64,000 nucleotides of DNA, taken from assembly GCA_900074885.1 (NCBI GenBank), contig FJUW01000038.1:124001-188000 (forward strand), written 5' to 3'. Shown piece by piece: positions 32,728-45,342 of the stretch (the stretch's first letter is position 1; each line of letters starts with the position of its first letter). The DNA comes from Rhynchosporium graminicola (taxonomy: Eukaryota; Ascomycota; Leotiomycetes; Helotiales; Ploettnerulaceae). Both the position numbers and the translations under genes were made by a program. Under the pieces are notes generated by a model, which was not told the DNA's origin, searched no databases, and saw nothing but the letters and a program-made list of their open reading frames with translations.

Positions 32728-33864
32728 CTAGGTCTTTATTCTAAATATCTTTGACTTTCTGGTTGGCTGCTTTTCAACAACCGAGCCCTCTACCACATCT
32801 CCCAACTTTCTCTTCTGAACTCTTGGCTTTTGCCACATATGTACCTCTTTGAAATGGGCTATAAAATTTCCCTTCCCATGATCTCCATAAACGCAGATGA
32901 TCTCCTCTCCTTTCTTCTGCATGAAGAAATCATCCCAGATCTTGATCGCCCTTCGCTTCCAGTTCGGGAAATCCTTCGCGTATCTATTGATATTCTCCAG
33001 GGTTGCGATCCAACTAGCAATCGCCAGGTTTTCAAACTTGCAAGACATTCCGTAGTCAACGGAAACTAAAAATCGTGCCATGACTTCTTCTCGGAAAGTG
33101 TTGGCTGCTCCGCTAGCGTCAAGGCTAACATTGACAATGGTTGACAACGGTCTTGATGAGAGAGGTGTGACGAAATCAATGGCAATGAGATAGCCGCCTT
33201 CAAATGTGATGACAGCATGTATGCAGCCTGCAGGGAGATAAATGGCCTCGTTCGAATTCGTAGTGAAAACAAGTCCTCCTTCTAGAGATCTCCCGATTCT
33301 AGTCAATTTGGCTCTTTGACCATCCACTCTTTTCATGAGTCCGATATTCTTGACGGTTGGTGGGAACACCATCCACAACTTCTTGCATTTTCCGATGGGA
33401 GACGAAATGCCATTGGAAGTGTCGACATGTAAATCGGTGAACGAGAAGTTTGGGGTGAGTAGTAGTTGCTGGTTGGCTTCTTCCGTGCCTTCAATGAACT
33501 CCGCAAGCGAGACGGGTATATAGAATACTCCTTTGGGTATGATATCCAAACCGATCAACACCACGGGGCCTGATTCTGCCGGCTGAACCAGCTGCGCAAT
33601 AGCTAATCTAGGATCAACGGTGGGAGCCTGCTCGGATCGTCGATAGACATAGTATGTACGATCGCTGACTTTCTTTGTCGCTTCGATATGATGAAGGGTA
33701 AAGACGATGAGCTTGGTAGTTGAGGGGAGATGCTCTTCGTCCCAACACTCTGCAGCACTGAAGATTCTTGGTAATGTTGTGGTCGATCCGAGCCACAAGC
33801 TCGTCACTTTCTCCGAAAGATAAGTGGTCATTGCGAGCGGTAGTGCAAGAATTCTGGTGACCAT
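32728..33864 (-). CDS. JmjC-like (cupin) protein
   Basis: The exon from the ATG at 33864 encodes 378 residues. The core reads FTDLHVDTSNG ... KKLWMVFPPT ... YLPAGCIHAVITFEGGYLIAIDF. The H-x-D pair and a distal His in G-x-x-H are the three iron ligands of the JmjC fold (2-oxoglutarate/Fe(II) dioxygenases), and KKLW-x-x-F-P-P is the usual neighbour. A basic tail (KPRVQKRKLG) is compatible with a nuclear protein. Likely an oxygenase/demethylase relative; substrate unknown. The true start may lie further upstream: a 48-bp intron at 33884-33931 (gtaagt...ctgtag) would join an open frame to about 34036 (QLSYSKPWPEASLSSSLL), but no ATG is seen there. Confidence 0.7.
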   Translation of the reverse strand: MVTRILALPLAMTTYLSEKVTSLWLGSTTTLPRIFSAAECWDEEHLPSTTKLIVFTLHHIEATKKVSDRTYYVYRRSEQAPTVDPRLAIAQLVQPAESGPVVLIGLDIIPKGVFYIPVSLAEFIEGTEEANQQLLLTPNFSFTDLHVDTSNGISSPIGKCKKLWMVFPPTVKNIGLMKRVDGQRAKLTRIGRSLEGGLVFTTNSNEAIYLPAGCIHAVITFEGGYLIAIDFVTPLSSRPLSTIVNVSLDASGAANTFREEVMARFLVSVDYGMSCKFENLAIASWIATLENINRYAKDFPNWKRRAIKIWDDFFMQKKGEEIICVYGDHGKGNFIAHFKEVHMWQKPRVQKRKLGDVVEGSVVEKQPTRKSKIFRIKT

Positions 33865-34767
33865 CTGAGGGCTGAAGTCCTTCCTACAGATTGTGAGCTT
33901 TAATTGTCGTCAAATACCAAGAGAGACTTACAGGCTTTGGCGAATGAGCAATGAAGAGGAGAGGCTTGCCTCCGGCCAAGGTTTAGAATAGCTTAATTGT
34001 ATCTTGGAACTCAAGAGTCCAGAATTGCAGTAAGAGAGATGTCAGAATTGAATGGGTATGACTTGATCACTGATATTTCCGAGGTCGAGGCTGTAGGAAT
34101 CGATCAGAGTCGTGAAGATTGTTGTAGAAAAGAGAAAGGAAAGTGGGACATAGGAAGTTGTTTCGCGACTATGCGAGTCGATTCTATTCTTGAGCGCTGA
34201 TAATAGCATTTTTATTTCTCGCTTAACCCTTTGGCAGGATTTGACATCTCGGGGGACAATAAGAAGGATTGGCGAATTGCAATATTCAGTTCTACAGCAA
34301 CCCGCACAATGACGCAACGTATCGAGATTTCCCAAAACTGTGATGACTCGTAGCACAGATATCTCTCTTAGATTATAATACCGATGAATTAATGGTATTT
34401 ATAGAGGTCCTGGGAACCAGGAAGGATAAATGCTCGCTTAGCTCAGAGGCATGTAAACAAACCCTTTGACTAAGACCAATATTCTGAAAGGATTAGACTT
34501 TCACAGGCATGGAAGTCATCTGTGGAATATAGCAGATAGAGTGAGGCTTAGGCTGCAGCTTGCAGTGAGCTTTCGGTGATTGGCCACTAGCCAATTAAAA
34601 CACGTCAAATCCCAGCTCCAGCCAGTCACATGACCCACATCTCACCTCAGCTGAGCAGGTAGATAGCTGACAAGGTTGCCACAGAGAAGGCAACGACAAA
34701 CCATCAGCGCGATTTCAGTCGCACTTCTTTCTGTATTTTTCCTTCCAAATTTGAACGATTCAAACTT
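33865..34767. other. Divergent spacer, may hold 5' exons of the JmjC-like gene
   Basis: 0.9 kb between the JmjC-like gene and the serine protease. 33932-34036 on the minus strand is probably coding (see the neighbour); no further exon could be fixed. Confidence 0.35.
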
Positions 34768-37700
34768 ATGCAGGAAGTTCAGCAATCAATTTCCTTGAGA
34801 GGCAGAGGAAGCCATGTCAACCCGATCGACGAAATATGGCAAGACACACTTGACAAAACCGCTGCAGGAGTAGTTTCTGTCAAGTTCTGTCATACGCGAT
34901 CGTTCGATGGCGAGAAAGCAGTCTCATCGGAAGCCACGGGGTTCGTTGTCGATGCAGAAAGAGGGTAAGTTCACGCACGGTACAAGCAAAAATCATGGTC
35001 TAATTTGTATTTTCGCTTCCAGATTCATCCTCACAAATAGACATGTTTCCGGCCCAAATCCATTCTGGGGCAGATGCATCTTCGAGAATCACGAAGAAGT
35101 CGATGCCCATGTGTAGGTTATAGGGAGGCCTAGAATCTCTTATTAGAATGTCCTAGGATATTCTGGAGGCATGATCTATTCTTTCCTGGTACGCCCACAT
35201 CTGACGTCCACTTTACCTAGGATTTTCTATGATCCTGTGCATGATTTCGGCATTCTTGGCTTCGATCCAAAAGCAATCAAATACATGCACTTATCGGCCA
35301 TTTCGTTGAGACCGGATCTTGCGAGGGTTGCTGAGAATGTGCGACTCGTTGGTAATGATGCGGGTGAGAAGCTCAGTATACAAGCAGCTGTAATCAGCAG
35401 GCTTGATAGAAATGCGCCCGAATACGATGGAGATGGCTATTGCGACTTCAATACCAATTACATTCAAGCCGCCTCTGGCGCTACTGGTGGCAGTTCTGGT
35501 TCTCCGGTGATCAACGTATTTGGACAAGCAGTCGCCATGCAAGCAGGAGGCAAGGATAAAACAGCAACCGACTTTTTCCTGCCTCTTGAACGCCCATTAC
35601 GTGCGCTCCAGTGTCTTCAAAGGGGAGATCCAATTACTCGGGGGACAATTCAGTGTCAGTGGAAGTTCAAACCATTCAACGAATGTCAAGGACTGGGCCT
35701 GACCTCGGAGTGGGAGGCCGCATTCCGAAAGGCATTTCCAAATGAGGTCGGGATTCTAGTGGCAGAACGGGTCATACCGGAAGGACCATCGGACACCAAA
35801 ATCAAAGTGGGGGATATCCTTGTGAAGTTGAATGGCGAACTCATTGCACAGTTCAAGTACTTGGGTGAGATTCTAGACTCGAGTGTAGGAGGTACCGCAA
35901 AAATGTTGCTGCAACGGCGAGGAAAGGACGTGGAGGTCGAAATTGGGGTGCAAGACCTTTACAAAATCACTCCCAAACGTCTAATCAGTGTCGCTGGGGC
36001 CAGTTTCCAAGACCTATCTTACCAGCGTGCAAGATCGTATGGGGTAGCTTGCAAGGGAGTCTTTCTCTGCTGCGCGGGAGGATCATTCGACCCAATCCCT
36101 CCGGGCTGTACGATTCAAAAGATTGACGATAAGGCTACGCCGAATCTTGATACTTTCGTTGCAGTCATGAAAGATATTCCGGACCAAGCTCGAATCGTAG
36201 TGACTTACACGAATCTTCACGATCCCCACACGCCGCAGTTTTCCGTATTGCGTATTGATCGCTACTGGTCGGAGAAGATGTGTCAACTATATCGGGACGA
36301 CAAATCTGGTCTGTGGGAGTCGACAGACATCGCCGATGCGGTTACCAGACGGCCGCCAGTTCCTAGAGGTGCGAACTTTGTTCGGTTAAGAAGCGTAGCC
36401 CCTGCAATCGCAGACATTGTTAAGTCAATCGTTAAGGTTGAATGCTTTACTCCGGAGTGTCTAAACGGATGTGACTATATGCCAAGGCCCAGCGTAGGCA
36501 TCGTTGTTGATGCTGAACTTGGTATCGTACTCGTATCAAGAGCCACTGTACCTCATGGATTCTGCGATATCTCAATCATCATTGCTGATTCGATAATTGT
36601 CGACGGAGAAGTGCAGTTTTGTCACCCTTTACACAATTACGCCCTTGTCAAATATAATCCTAAGCTTGTCATGGCTGATCTACAGAGCGTCAGATTGAGC
36701 TCTGTTGACTTAGAGCAAGGTACCTCTCTTTATTTCTTAGGCTTCAAAAATGATAATATCGGAGGACCCGTTTGTACCAAAACTACTGTCACCGACATTT
36801 ACAACCTGCAACTAAATGGACACTCTGAGTATCCAAAGATTAGAGCTATGAATAGTGAAGCGATCAAGGTTGACACAGGACTCGCTGACGAGTGTGGAAG
36901 CGGGATCATGATCGGTGATGATGGTGTGGTTCGAGCCTTGTGGTTGACCTCACTGCACGTCAATGAGGAGGAGGAAGATATGTACCGGTACTATGGCATC
37001 TCAACTTCTACGATCATCCCAGTCATCTCTCGAATCCGGGAAGGAGAGGCTCTGAGACTGCGTATCCTGAGTGTCGAGTTTGAAGCGGTTACGATGAGTA
37101 CAGCGCGGGACATGAAAGTATCCGAGGATTGGGTTGGCAGGGTAGAAATTGCCAATCCATACTTTCATCAGCTTTTCAAAGTCAAAAAGCGTATCATATA
37201 TAACGATGATGATTCGAGGTCACTTTTGGAAGGTGATATCGTACTCACTTTGAACGGCAAAATCATTACTCGACTCTCAGAGACTGAGATTCAGGACGAT
37301 AATGAAGTTTTGAAGGCACGAGTAGTAAGATTTGGCGAGGAATTGGATTTGGAGCTCGATACTGTTCTGGCAGACGAACTTGAAACCAAAAGGGTTGTCC
37401 TCTTTTCCGGAGCAACATTACAAACCCCACATTATGCAGCGAGACTTCGAGTTGGGAAGTCACCAAGCGAAGTATTTGTATCTAGTGTAGCCAGAGGTTC
37501 ACCTGCGGCTCATTATGGCCTGAGTCAGGCTAGCTTTATTACTCATGTCAATGATACCAAGGCGGGAGATCTCGACTTGTTCCTTGAAGCAGCTATGGCT
37601 ATCCCAGACAATTCTTGTGGGCATTCCTTCACCCTCGTTCACTTTTCCTCAATTCTAACATGTGGGTAGACTTCACGTTGACGACCATGACGCTGAGTGG

Positions 37701-37797
37701 TATTGAGCAAGTTATGAAGATGAAAAGGAATGATCACTATTTCCAAACGAAAGAGTGGGCCAGGGCTTCACCGAAATGGTTCTGTCGTCTGAAATGA
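34768..37797 (+). CDS. NMA111: Nma111/HtrA-type serine protease with PDZ domains
   Basis: Four exons, 34768-34964, 35023-35112, 35221-37616 and 37670-37797, introns of 58, 108 and 53 bp; 936 residues. The trypsin-like triad is intact: H73 in ILTNRHV, D104 in DPVHDFG, and S188 in GGSSGSPV. After it come PDZ segments, a second degenerate protease half ([18 protein letters not shown]) and another PDZ block ([17 protein letters not shown]), the duplicated architecture of the nuclear HtrA2-like protease Nma111. The last exon ([11 protein letters not shown]... KMKRNDHYF) matches the family's C-terminus. It is a little shorter than canonical (about 1000) and diverged around the second half, so it may be a paralogue rather than the main copy. 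The role is nuclear protein quality control/apoptosis, by family. Confidence 0.85.
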
Positions 37798-38303
37798 TCT
37801 GGGTGTAAGAACGAATGCTTTAACTTCATCTTAGACAAGGCTACAAGGCTTGGCGTAAGAGCTCTACTCAGTCATACTTTATCTAGTCCTATGGTTGCTT
37901 CTTTGCAACAGAGTATCCTACCATAGTGAATCCATGGAATTATTCTATGAGTTGCACTGGTACTGCCCCTCTGAAATGCACTCAATAATGGCGCATAGTT
38001 GTCTTAAGAAGGTAACGATTTGACTGCTTTCTGGTCAGCTTGATAGTCACATGATCGATTTTCTGGGTTTGCTTAGCCAATGTGTGTGTCGCGTCAGGAT
38101 TCGTGTCAAAAGGCGTGTGTTAAGTTCTTACTTGCCAAGAGTGTATGCTCAGCTGCACATGGTGAAAATAATCGCGAAAGCCAAGGCAAGTACCCGTCAG
38201 ATACGATCATTAAGGCAAGAGATCGGAACGGAAGTACTTATAAGACCCTGTCATCGTCTAATGTTGTGCGCTAGCGTTTCCGTAAACACGCTCAAACCTC
38301 AAG
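37798..38303. other. Intergenic, no gene seen
   Basis: About 500 bp between the protease and the decayed gene; nothing recognised. Confidence 0.4.
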
Positions 38304-39383
38304 ATGGCCGCGTTCTCGGAGCATCTCAGCAAGATTACACGTTCTAAGAATTCAAGATCCGTTAAAAAAAGGGTGTGGCGCGGTATCACAAATCATGACC
38401 AAACGGGCGCGACATCTCATGATCTTGCCGACAGCGAGACACTCGACGAAGAAGTGTACACAGAGTTATTGACTCATGGAAACGGTTTGATGGCGATAGG
38501 GGATGTCTCGCTCCTGAGTAATTGTGATGAGTTGATTACGGTCAAGGCGAGGCTCGAGGCAAGAAAGTTATCTGGTGCTGACTTCTTTCGATAATTTCTA
38601 AGATTGGAGAAGATTAACCTCGGCATGGATAAATAGACTACTAGGACTATTTACGAAGTACGATACAAACTCTACGACTTCATCAGACAGATAGAAGCCG
38701 AAAGGTCTCTGCCCGAGCAACCAGTCTTAGGTGAATGCTCCGATGCTTCTCACTCAAAGGCAAAAGAGGCCAGCTCCGCCCGAACAAGAGATCTTAGCGC
38801 GTCTCATAAGATAACTTGAACGAGGAAGGGGGGTTTCCAGCCTGAGGTAGCTCTGGAAATGAATTTTCTGGCCCTAAGACTGGGCTCTTTGGAAACCTTC
38901 GATCAAATTGTCGAAGCTGCTCGATCACTGCAAAAATCACAAATGGAATCTGCGCTTTCTGAGGATACTATGAAGTGGCACGCAGTTCAAGATTACCTCA
39001 AAGGTCTGACCAATTACAAGTACATATCCGCAGAAGTTAATCTATACTTGAAGATCGGCCAGACCACAGAGTTCCTTCTGGATGGTACGAAGTTTGATAT
39101 GGATCCCAAGTATAGCCCGAGTCACCTCAAGAATAAGAGAAACATTCGAGCTCTGCTGGAGCTGAATAGTGCAGTCGAATCTTGGTCCTATCTGAGCCTA
39201 GAAGTTGCATTAGGCCATCTGATGATGCATGACCATATACAAGAAGTGAAGGCACAAAATTGCTCAGCTGCCGAGCTCTTCCGAGCATTCATTCGCGTTC
39301 AGGGGTTTAGACGTGGAACCTCCGAGAGATGTGCAAACTACGTCGATTCATCTATCAAATTGTTGAAGGCTTTCGCCAAGTGA
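38304..39383 (+). pseudogene. Decayed unknown gene with three in-frame stops
   Basis: One reading frame stays coherent from the ATG at 38304 to the stop at 39381-39383, but is cut by TAA (38592), TAG (about 38634) and TGA (about 38817). Coding sense continues in the same frame on both sides of each, for instance TIYEVRYKLYDFIRQIEAE between the second and third. All three could arise by a single C-to-T change from CAA, CAG or CGA. The part after 38859 (IVEAARSLQKSQ, IGQTTEFLLDG) resembles the intact protein at 30.2-31.6 kb. Fragments in the same frame recur at 39576-39902, and a further piece at 40030-40239 is in another frame. Unspliced introns are possible but would have to avoid every stop. 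Confidence 0.55.
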
Positions 39384-41285
39384 AGAAAAGACAGAGGGCA
39401 TCTCTTTATCCATTCCTTGTCGACGAACGGTACATCGTCAGCTCTGAAATTTCTTTTATTCCACAATTGTCGTCTACCTCCGTTAAGCATAAAATTCCGA
39501 TGACCGATCGGACTCAGTCCCGTTTATCGAAAAATTAGATTTCGTGAAATTTTTCTAATTATCCTTACGGGAAATATGAGAGTAAAGCGGCCTCAATCAT
39601 CCACTATTGGAATCGACGGAAAAATAACCATGGTCAGTGACGAGATTTCTCGGCAGGAAGAATACGCAGAAGACAACATATATGATGCATCGCCTCCACC
39701 AGAGCCTGGCTCGATAGCGAGAAGAACGAGCTCAACGACGAACAGTATCTCGATGGACTGGCAAGTACTTCAGGTAGCTCTCAAGCCAATCCAGTGCAAG
39801 AAATCTCCACACAAGTTCAAGTTAGTGGCTGTGTTCCATTTAAAGATATTTTTAGGCAAAACTCGGACAGGCAACGGAAGACTTGAGGTCCGCACGATGT
39901 GAACTCAACATTACAGGTCAACAAGTGGAAACTACAGCAAGGGATATGGAGGTGGCGGGAAAATAATTCAAAAAGGCATTTTCGGGTGCTAAGCAACGCT
40001 TTGAGGAGCCGCAACTCTTATGCTCGAACATGAGCTCTAGCATAGAGTCCGCATCAATTCAAGCAGCTGCGAAGACCTGTCGAGATTTTGGTATTAATGA
40101 GGAGTCGACGGTGTTGATACTGCTAGCGCCGGCAATTACCAGCGAGTTAGCCAGAGAGAACCATGAGAAGGCGAAAAGCAAGTTTTGCAAGCTCGAAAGC
40201 AAGCTGAAACGGCTTTCTGCGATATTTGATGAGGACTAAGGCATGATGGTCGCTAATGCATGCATTCAACCGTGCTTGATGGAAATGTGCTTGCGTTTGT
40301 ATGTAAAACTAGTCCAATGTCGTTTATGAGCAAATCATAATGGGCTGCTCTACCTGATTGAAAGTGCTTACACAGATTGACTGGGCATAATGGCAGAGGA
40401 AGCTTGAGTTGACAGCTCTGTGCATGATAAATGAACTTATCCTTTGGCCAGCGCGGAGAAATGTGCCACGGATATTTCAAGTGATTGCATCTTTGCATTA
40501 AGTAGAGGACCATTAGTCCATTATTGGTAACACATCAGCAAGAGCACTGTACAGCAGTAGTCACATGATAATGTCAAATAACATTCCTCAAATTGTGGTG
40601 AGCCCGAGTGACAAAATGACACACTAGCTTAGCATAGCTGCTGCAGAATTTTCATCTAGCTGAGATTCACTGCCGTCTGAATATAATGATGCCAAAAGCT
40701 ACTTCAGAGAAGCTATTTTCTTCCTGTTCATTCACAGTAAACGAGCATATTCCAATAGCCAGTGTGTCATCTCTCTTCCCTTTCACGTTCCATATCTCTA
40801 CATGCATGACCCTTCTCCTCTTACTGAATCCTCGTTTCTTCTCATGTACTACTTCTCAAAACAGGTATAATCGAAATAGGCTTTAACACATTGCTATTCG
40901 CATACTTAGTTGTACCGTTTCAAACGAAGTATGCCTTTGTGCTTCTTCATTCTTCCAATATCAAGGTCTTTGCAAGTCCTCGTTCTTATTTGAGATTTGA
41001 GCTAGAAGCTCTCCAGCATTGAATCAATTCAGATATTATTTCTCCTGAAGTTGCCAACGAACGTGTATTTTCATTGTTTCGATCAACGTTACCAACAAGC
41101 GAGGCGTCGGGAGAACCTCGGCCAGCGCGGGGAGTCGAACTATAATATCGAGCTGTCAAAACGACCCCCGCCAAAAGCCTCATCTTCAAATAATTCGCAA
41201 CCCAACGAGACACCTCACGTCTCTACACAATATTAAATCAGCCCAGCCTTCTAGCAAAGACTCCTTTCCACAAACATAACACATC
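39384..41285. other. Spacer with pseudogene debris
   Basis: 1.9 kb. Debris of the preceding gene may extend to 40239 (frames at 39576-39902 and 40030-40239, the latter with charged helical content). After 40250 nothing is recognised. Confidence 0.35.
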
Positions 41286-41651
41286 ATGTCCCCCTCTCCC
41301 CCTCCACCACCCACAGACTCTCCTTCGACATCCACTTCCGCCCTAAAAGCAAGCTACTCCTCCCCCACCAACAAAGAATTCGCATACAGCACTCCTCTCC
41401 CGCCTCTCTCAACATCCTCTTCCAACCCCTTGTCAGCCTCCCTCTTCACAGTCGACAAAACAGCCTACCTCTCCGCACTCATGCAAGCGACATCGAAAAT
41501 GCAGGAGGATATCAATAGAGAGCTTACGAAGAGGATGGAGGAGGATAATCTGAAGGCTGCTGCTGTGAGTGGAGAGGTGAAGGGAGGGATGAAGGTGGAT
41601 GAGAAGAAGGAGGAGGAGAATTATGGGGAGGAGGTCGTTGAGGAGGATTGA
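41286..41651 (+). CDS. GON7: EKC/KEOPS complex subunit Gon7
   Basis: A single exon of 121 residues. After a Pro/Ser-rich start, the segment ALKASYSSPTNKEFAYS and then KTAYLSALMQATSKMQEDI plus LTKRMEEDN fit the short fungal Gon7 family (PF08738). The tail is acidic (EEENYGEEVVEED). Gon7 is a small, partly disordered subunit of KEOPS, which makes the t6A modification of ANN-decoding tRNAs with Kae1, Bud32, Cgi121 and Pcc1. Size matches the family (about 100-130). It sits tail-to-tail with the Vps39 gene. Confidence 0.8.
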   Translation: MSPSPPPPPTDSPSTSTSALKASYSSPTNKEFAYSTPLPPLSTSSSNPLSASLFTVDKTAYLSALMQATSKMQEDINRELTKRMEEDNLKAAAVSGEVKGGMKVDEKKEEENYGEEVVEED

Positions 41652-41984
41652 AGTGGGAGCCGACGAGCTGCTGGAACTTATCAAGGATTCTCGAGCGGGG
41701 ATACTCGTGGTTCTAAGTATTTCGTCAGACTCAAGTTAGAATGGGCAGATGGTCTGGACATGAGACATGGCTATGTAAGGACGGAAAGTCCACTGGATGT
41801 TGGAATTCTTTTTGAAGGGCCCAGGTACTGGCATGCAGCTGTTACTTGGAGGGGCTCGAGTGCGAATAAATACAGGATACGCCTGGCCTGATCGCTACAG
41901 ACGATAAAGGGCGGTCCATCTTCAACGAATTCGCAAAAGAAGAACGCCGCGCTATGTATCCGAACACCAATACAAACCACCACT
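41652..41984. other. Convergent intergenic, no gene
   Basis: 333 bp between the stops of the converging Gon7 and Vps39 genes; nothing recognised. Confidence 0.5.
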
Positions 41985-44900
41985 TCACGACCTCCCCCAA
42001 CTCCCGGCCCTCAATCCACTATTTCCAGAATTCGTTTTACTCCCCACTCGTCCCAGACATCCATAATGTACCACTTCATTATCCGGTAAAACAGCGAAAA
42101 CGCTCCTCCCAATCCTCTTATGACAGACGCCACAAACCCTCTCATCGCTAACCACCACTCTCCGATTCCTCCCACCTTTCCCATTCGGCGCTCCATCGCC
42201 AAGTAAGAGTTCCGCTTGTGCGGAGACGACTTCGCTTTTTCTCAAGCCGGAAACGACGCGTGTTTCGTTGACAATCGAGTTTGCCGCGCGGATACGGCCA
42301 CGGAAATAAGATTCTAGTTCCGCAACTGGGAGAGTGGTTGGGATGAGGTTTAAGGTAGAGGAGGCGGGGAGGCGGGAGCCGTGTTTGGAGAGGAGATCGA
42401 GGGCAGGTGGCCAATTGGGTTTGTGGGGTGCGGGTGGTGTGAGGTAGAGGGAGAGGAGGGTGTGGTAGATGGATGGAATTGATGTGTCGTCATCTTGGGA
42501 GGTAGTCGAGCCACGGCGAGTTTGGAGGGGCGAGTTACCTGCTGAGTCGGATGTGAGGTGGATGTGATTGCAGTACCTGGGCTTGTTAGATATTGCAAAC
42601 ATGGTGAGGCATGGAACATATACTCTTCCGCTTTTTCGAAATTTTGGATCTTGAATACGTAAATCTCTAATGCCTGTTTATGCTGTCCCATATTACTCAA
42701 AACCACAGCTTGCGCCTCATAAAATTTGGGATCTGTAATTGCATCAGAATTCGACCATACTCCTCAGTGTAGCAGTACTTACCATCCCGGGGTATCAATC
42801 CAAAAGCCTTCGAGAGCGAATACTGTTTACTCCCCCTCAAAAAGTCAATAAGTCGTCCCATCAATCCCTTCCAATCCTCAGACTCTTCATCTTTCGTACC
42901 CTTTAACTCCTGTATATATGCACCCACAAGTTTATTGTGGAATTCCGGAGTCAGATCACTCAACTCATTGATCACGTGCTCAAGATATTTGACAGCAAGA
43001 TCGATATCAATACCCTGCAGGAAGTTGACGACTTTGTCCCGAGGCAGCGTCTCGGCATTTTCCGTATCCGCGAGAAAGATCTCCATCCCCAAGGTAGGAT
43101 CCTGGCGAAGTGGCCAGTCGGCATATTCCAGTATGAGATCGATCATTTCAGGAGGGAGGTTCTGAAGATAGCCGACTGTCCTTTGGGGACCTTTTAACGC
43201 TTCTGGGCCTTCCTCACTTCCGTCGCCTTGACCGAAACGTTTCAGAAGTTCGAGTGCAGGACGATGCAGTTTTTTGCCGTGGAAGAAATCGACAAGATCG
43301 TTGAACCGGCCATTCTCAAGCAATTTCTCATTCACGACGTCTGGATCGCAGAAATTGGGGAGACGGAAGAGTGACCCTGCCAACTGTGGCCGAGCTAGCA
43401 TGTATGCTCTGAAAAGTGTTGTGTCGATGAGTTTGGCTGTATCACGAAGTTTTTGCTCTCTGTCCTTTTCGGCGTCTGACGCAGGAGCTGTGAGAAGTGA
43501 TTCAAAAGCATGCTTAGACGTCCCATTCTGACTGTTCTGCTCCAGCGGTTTTATCTTTCCTGTTTCGGCGTCTAAGAAAGCTTTCATCCTGTTCCGTGCC
43601 TGAACCAGGAATCCGGAGAGAGCGAGCACGGCCGTAGTTAAATCCTTGCCTTCCAACGGCAGATCATCAGATGGTTTCGACCTTGTGCTAGATGGATCAC
43701 TGGGCTCGCTGCCATCTAACCTCATGAAAGACCGAATAGAGGAAGTATCTGAATTAGTCTTTGCTCCTGCTTTAAGGAGCTTGTTGACGGGTGCTGGCTT
43801 GGGGGAGCCAAAAGTTTCAGACTTAGGTTCTGCGGAGTGCTCTGGACTACGGCATGCGTCCGGATTCTCGCTCTCCGAATCAGAGTCTTGATTCTTCTCA
43901 GGCAGAACTGTAAGGTCTCCTGCGATAATCCGCGGAAACAGCTTGATAACACGCTCTGGGGGCGCCTGAACATCTGTCGCCATGAAGATGTCCACAGCAT
44001 CCTGATACTTTCGCTGATCGAAAAGCCACTGTGCTTTCAAAATCTTAATCTCCCGCAGTCTCTCTTCTTTATTCCGCAAAAGGGCATCTTCTAGCATGTT
44101 GAGTAAACTGATTGCTTCATCATAGCGTGCCTTCTCAACAAGCTCATCAATCTGAAAGTCATAGTCTGTAGAGACCATTCGCCAAATGCATCTCTCACTG
44201 GCTACATGGAATCCCTTTCCAGCATGTGCAAGACTGACTGTTGGAGGTGGGAAGTGTAGCTGTTTCGCACTTGGTAGGGATACATTTTGTAGAAGAGACA
44301 AAGTGTCGGGGTTACGAACTTCCAAAGTCCCTTGAGAAGGCGACTGTAGAGCCAGAATATAGGGATATGAATAGCCTATGGCATCTGGCGATTGCGCCCA
44401 TGGTAATTGACGCTTTTCCAGTGGCTTTCCTTCCGATGTGATGAACAGTGAATTGATATCCTTGGCAAGTAACATCTCTCCGTCCGCTAACTTCGTTGCC
44501 AATGGCTTGGGTATATAGCTTCCAAGTCCCATATATCCCATACTAGCCGATCCAACGCCCCCAAATCGACTCGTCTGGGCACCAGCTGCTCCTCCAATAG
44601 CTCCCGGTCCAACAATATCCTCGATTTCCTGGCTGATAACATCGACAATCACGTATCCAGAGTTCATGCCGCATATAATTTTAGTCGCAGACGCCCATGT
44701 CAACGTCTTGATTGTATCCGAAAGAGTGATTTCAAGGACATCGTGTTCCAGTTCTGACTCGTGCCATGACCATAGTAGAAGCCTCCTCTTGACAGCGACC
44801 GCTAATCTCGATATTATCTCCGGTATGCCAGTCGCAGAGTCTTTGACTATGTTCGATGTGACTGCAAAAGTTGAAGCACTCTTAGTCTTGACCAGTTGTT

Positions 44901-45342
44901 CCTGCAAAGTGTAGGATCCGAGGTCATGAATCGATACGTAGGAGTTCGAAAGAGATATCAGCACATTCGATTCTTTTATGATGGCCAAGTGCTCAATGGC
45001 TCTGGTCGAAAACTTCTCTACTTCTCGCAGAAGATCTACTGGTTTCTCTACTGTTTTCGGGCCGGACGAGGACATCGGGCGAGAGGCTGGTTTGCCATCG
45101 GACTTTACATCTGGTTTGGTAGAGCCATTCTGATTTCCATCCTCTTCTGGACTCTCGTTGACCCTGTATACTCGCAAACTGCCTGTACTTAATCCTACCA
45201 GCAACCGATCGCCTACAAAATGTTAGACACGTTCTGTAAAAAGGCCAGCCCTATGCATACCATAGGCCAGTATAGACTCAATCTTGAACTTATCACGCTG
45301 CCTTAGCTCTACTATAGGGCGCGCTGTGAATGCGGAAAGCAT
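41985..45342 (-). CDS. VPS39: HOPS/vacuolar sorting protein Vps39/Vam6
   Basis: Four exons, 45342-45261, 45212-42783, 42732-42624 and 42576-41985, with introns of 48, 50 and 47 bp, all phase-consistent; 1070 residues. The start MLSAFTARPIVEL is placed in the first exon, before an intron interrupting ILAYGDRLLVG. The N-terminal third is a CNH-type beta-propeller (LLVGLSTGSLRVYR, LSNSYVSIHDL, YILALQSPSQGTLEVRNP). A disordered Ser-rich insert at about residues 470-560 is followed by clathrin-heavy-chain-like helical repeats. The C-terminus carries CGVCHKRIGRSVF ... VHYGC, the Vps39-type zinc-binding end. As the Rab7/Ypt7-binding subunit of HOPS it tethers late endosomes and vacuoles for fusion. 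Confidence 0.92.
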
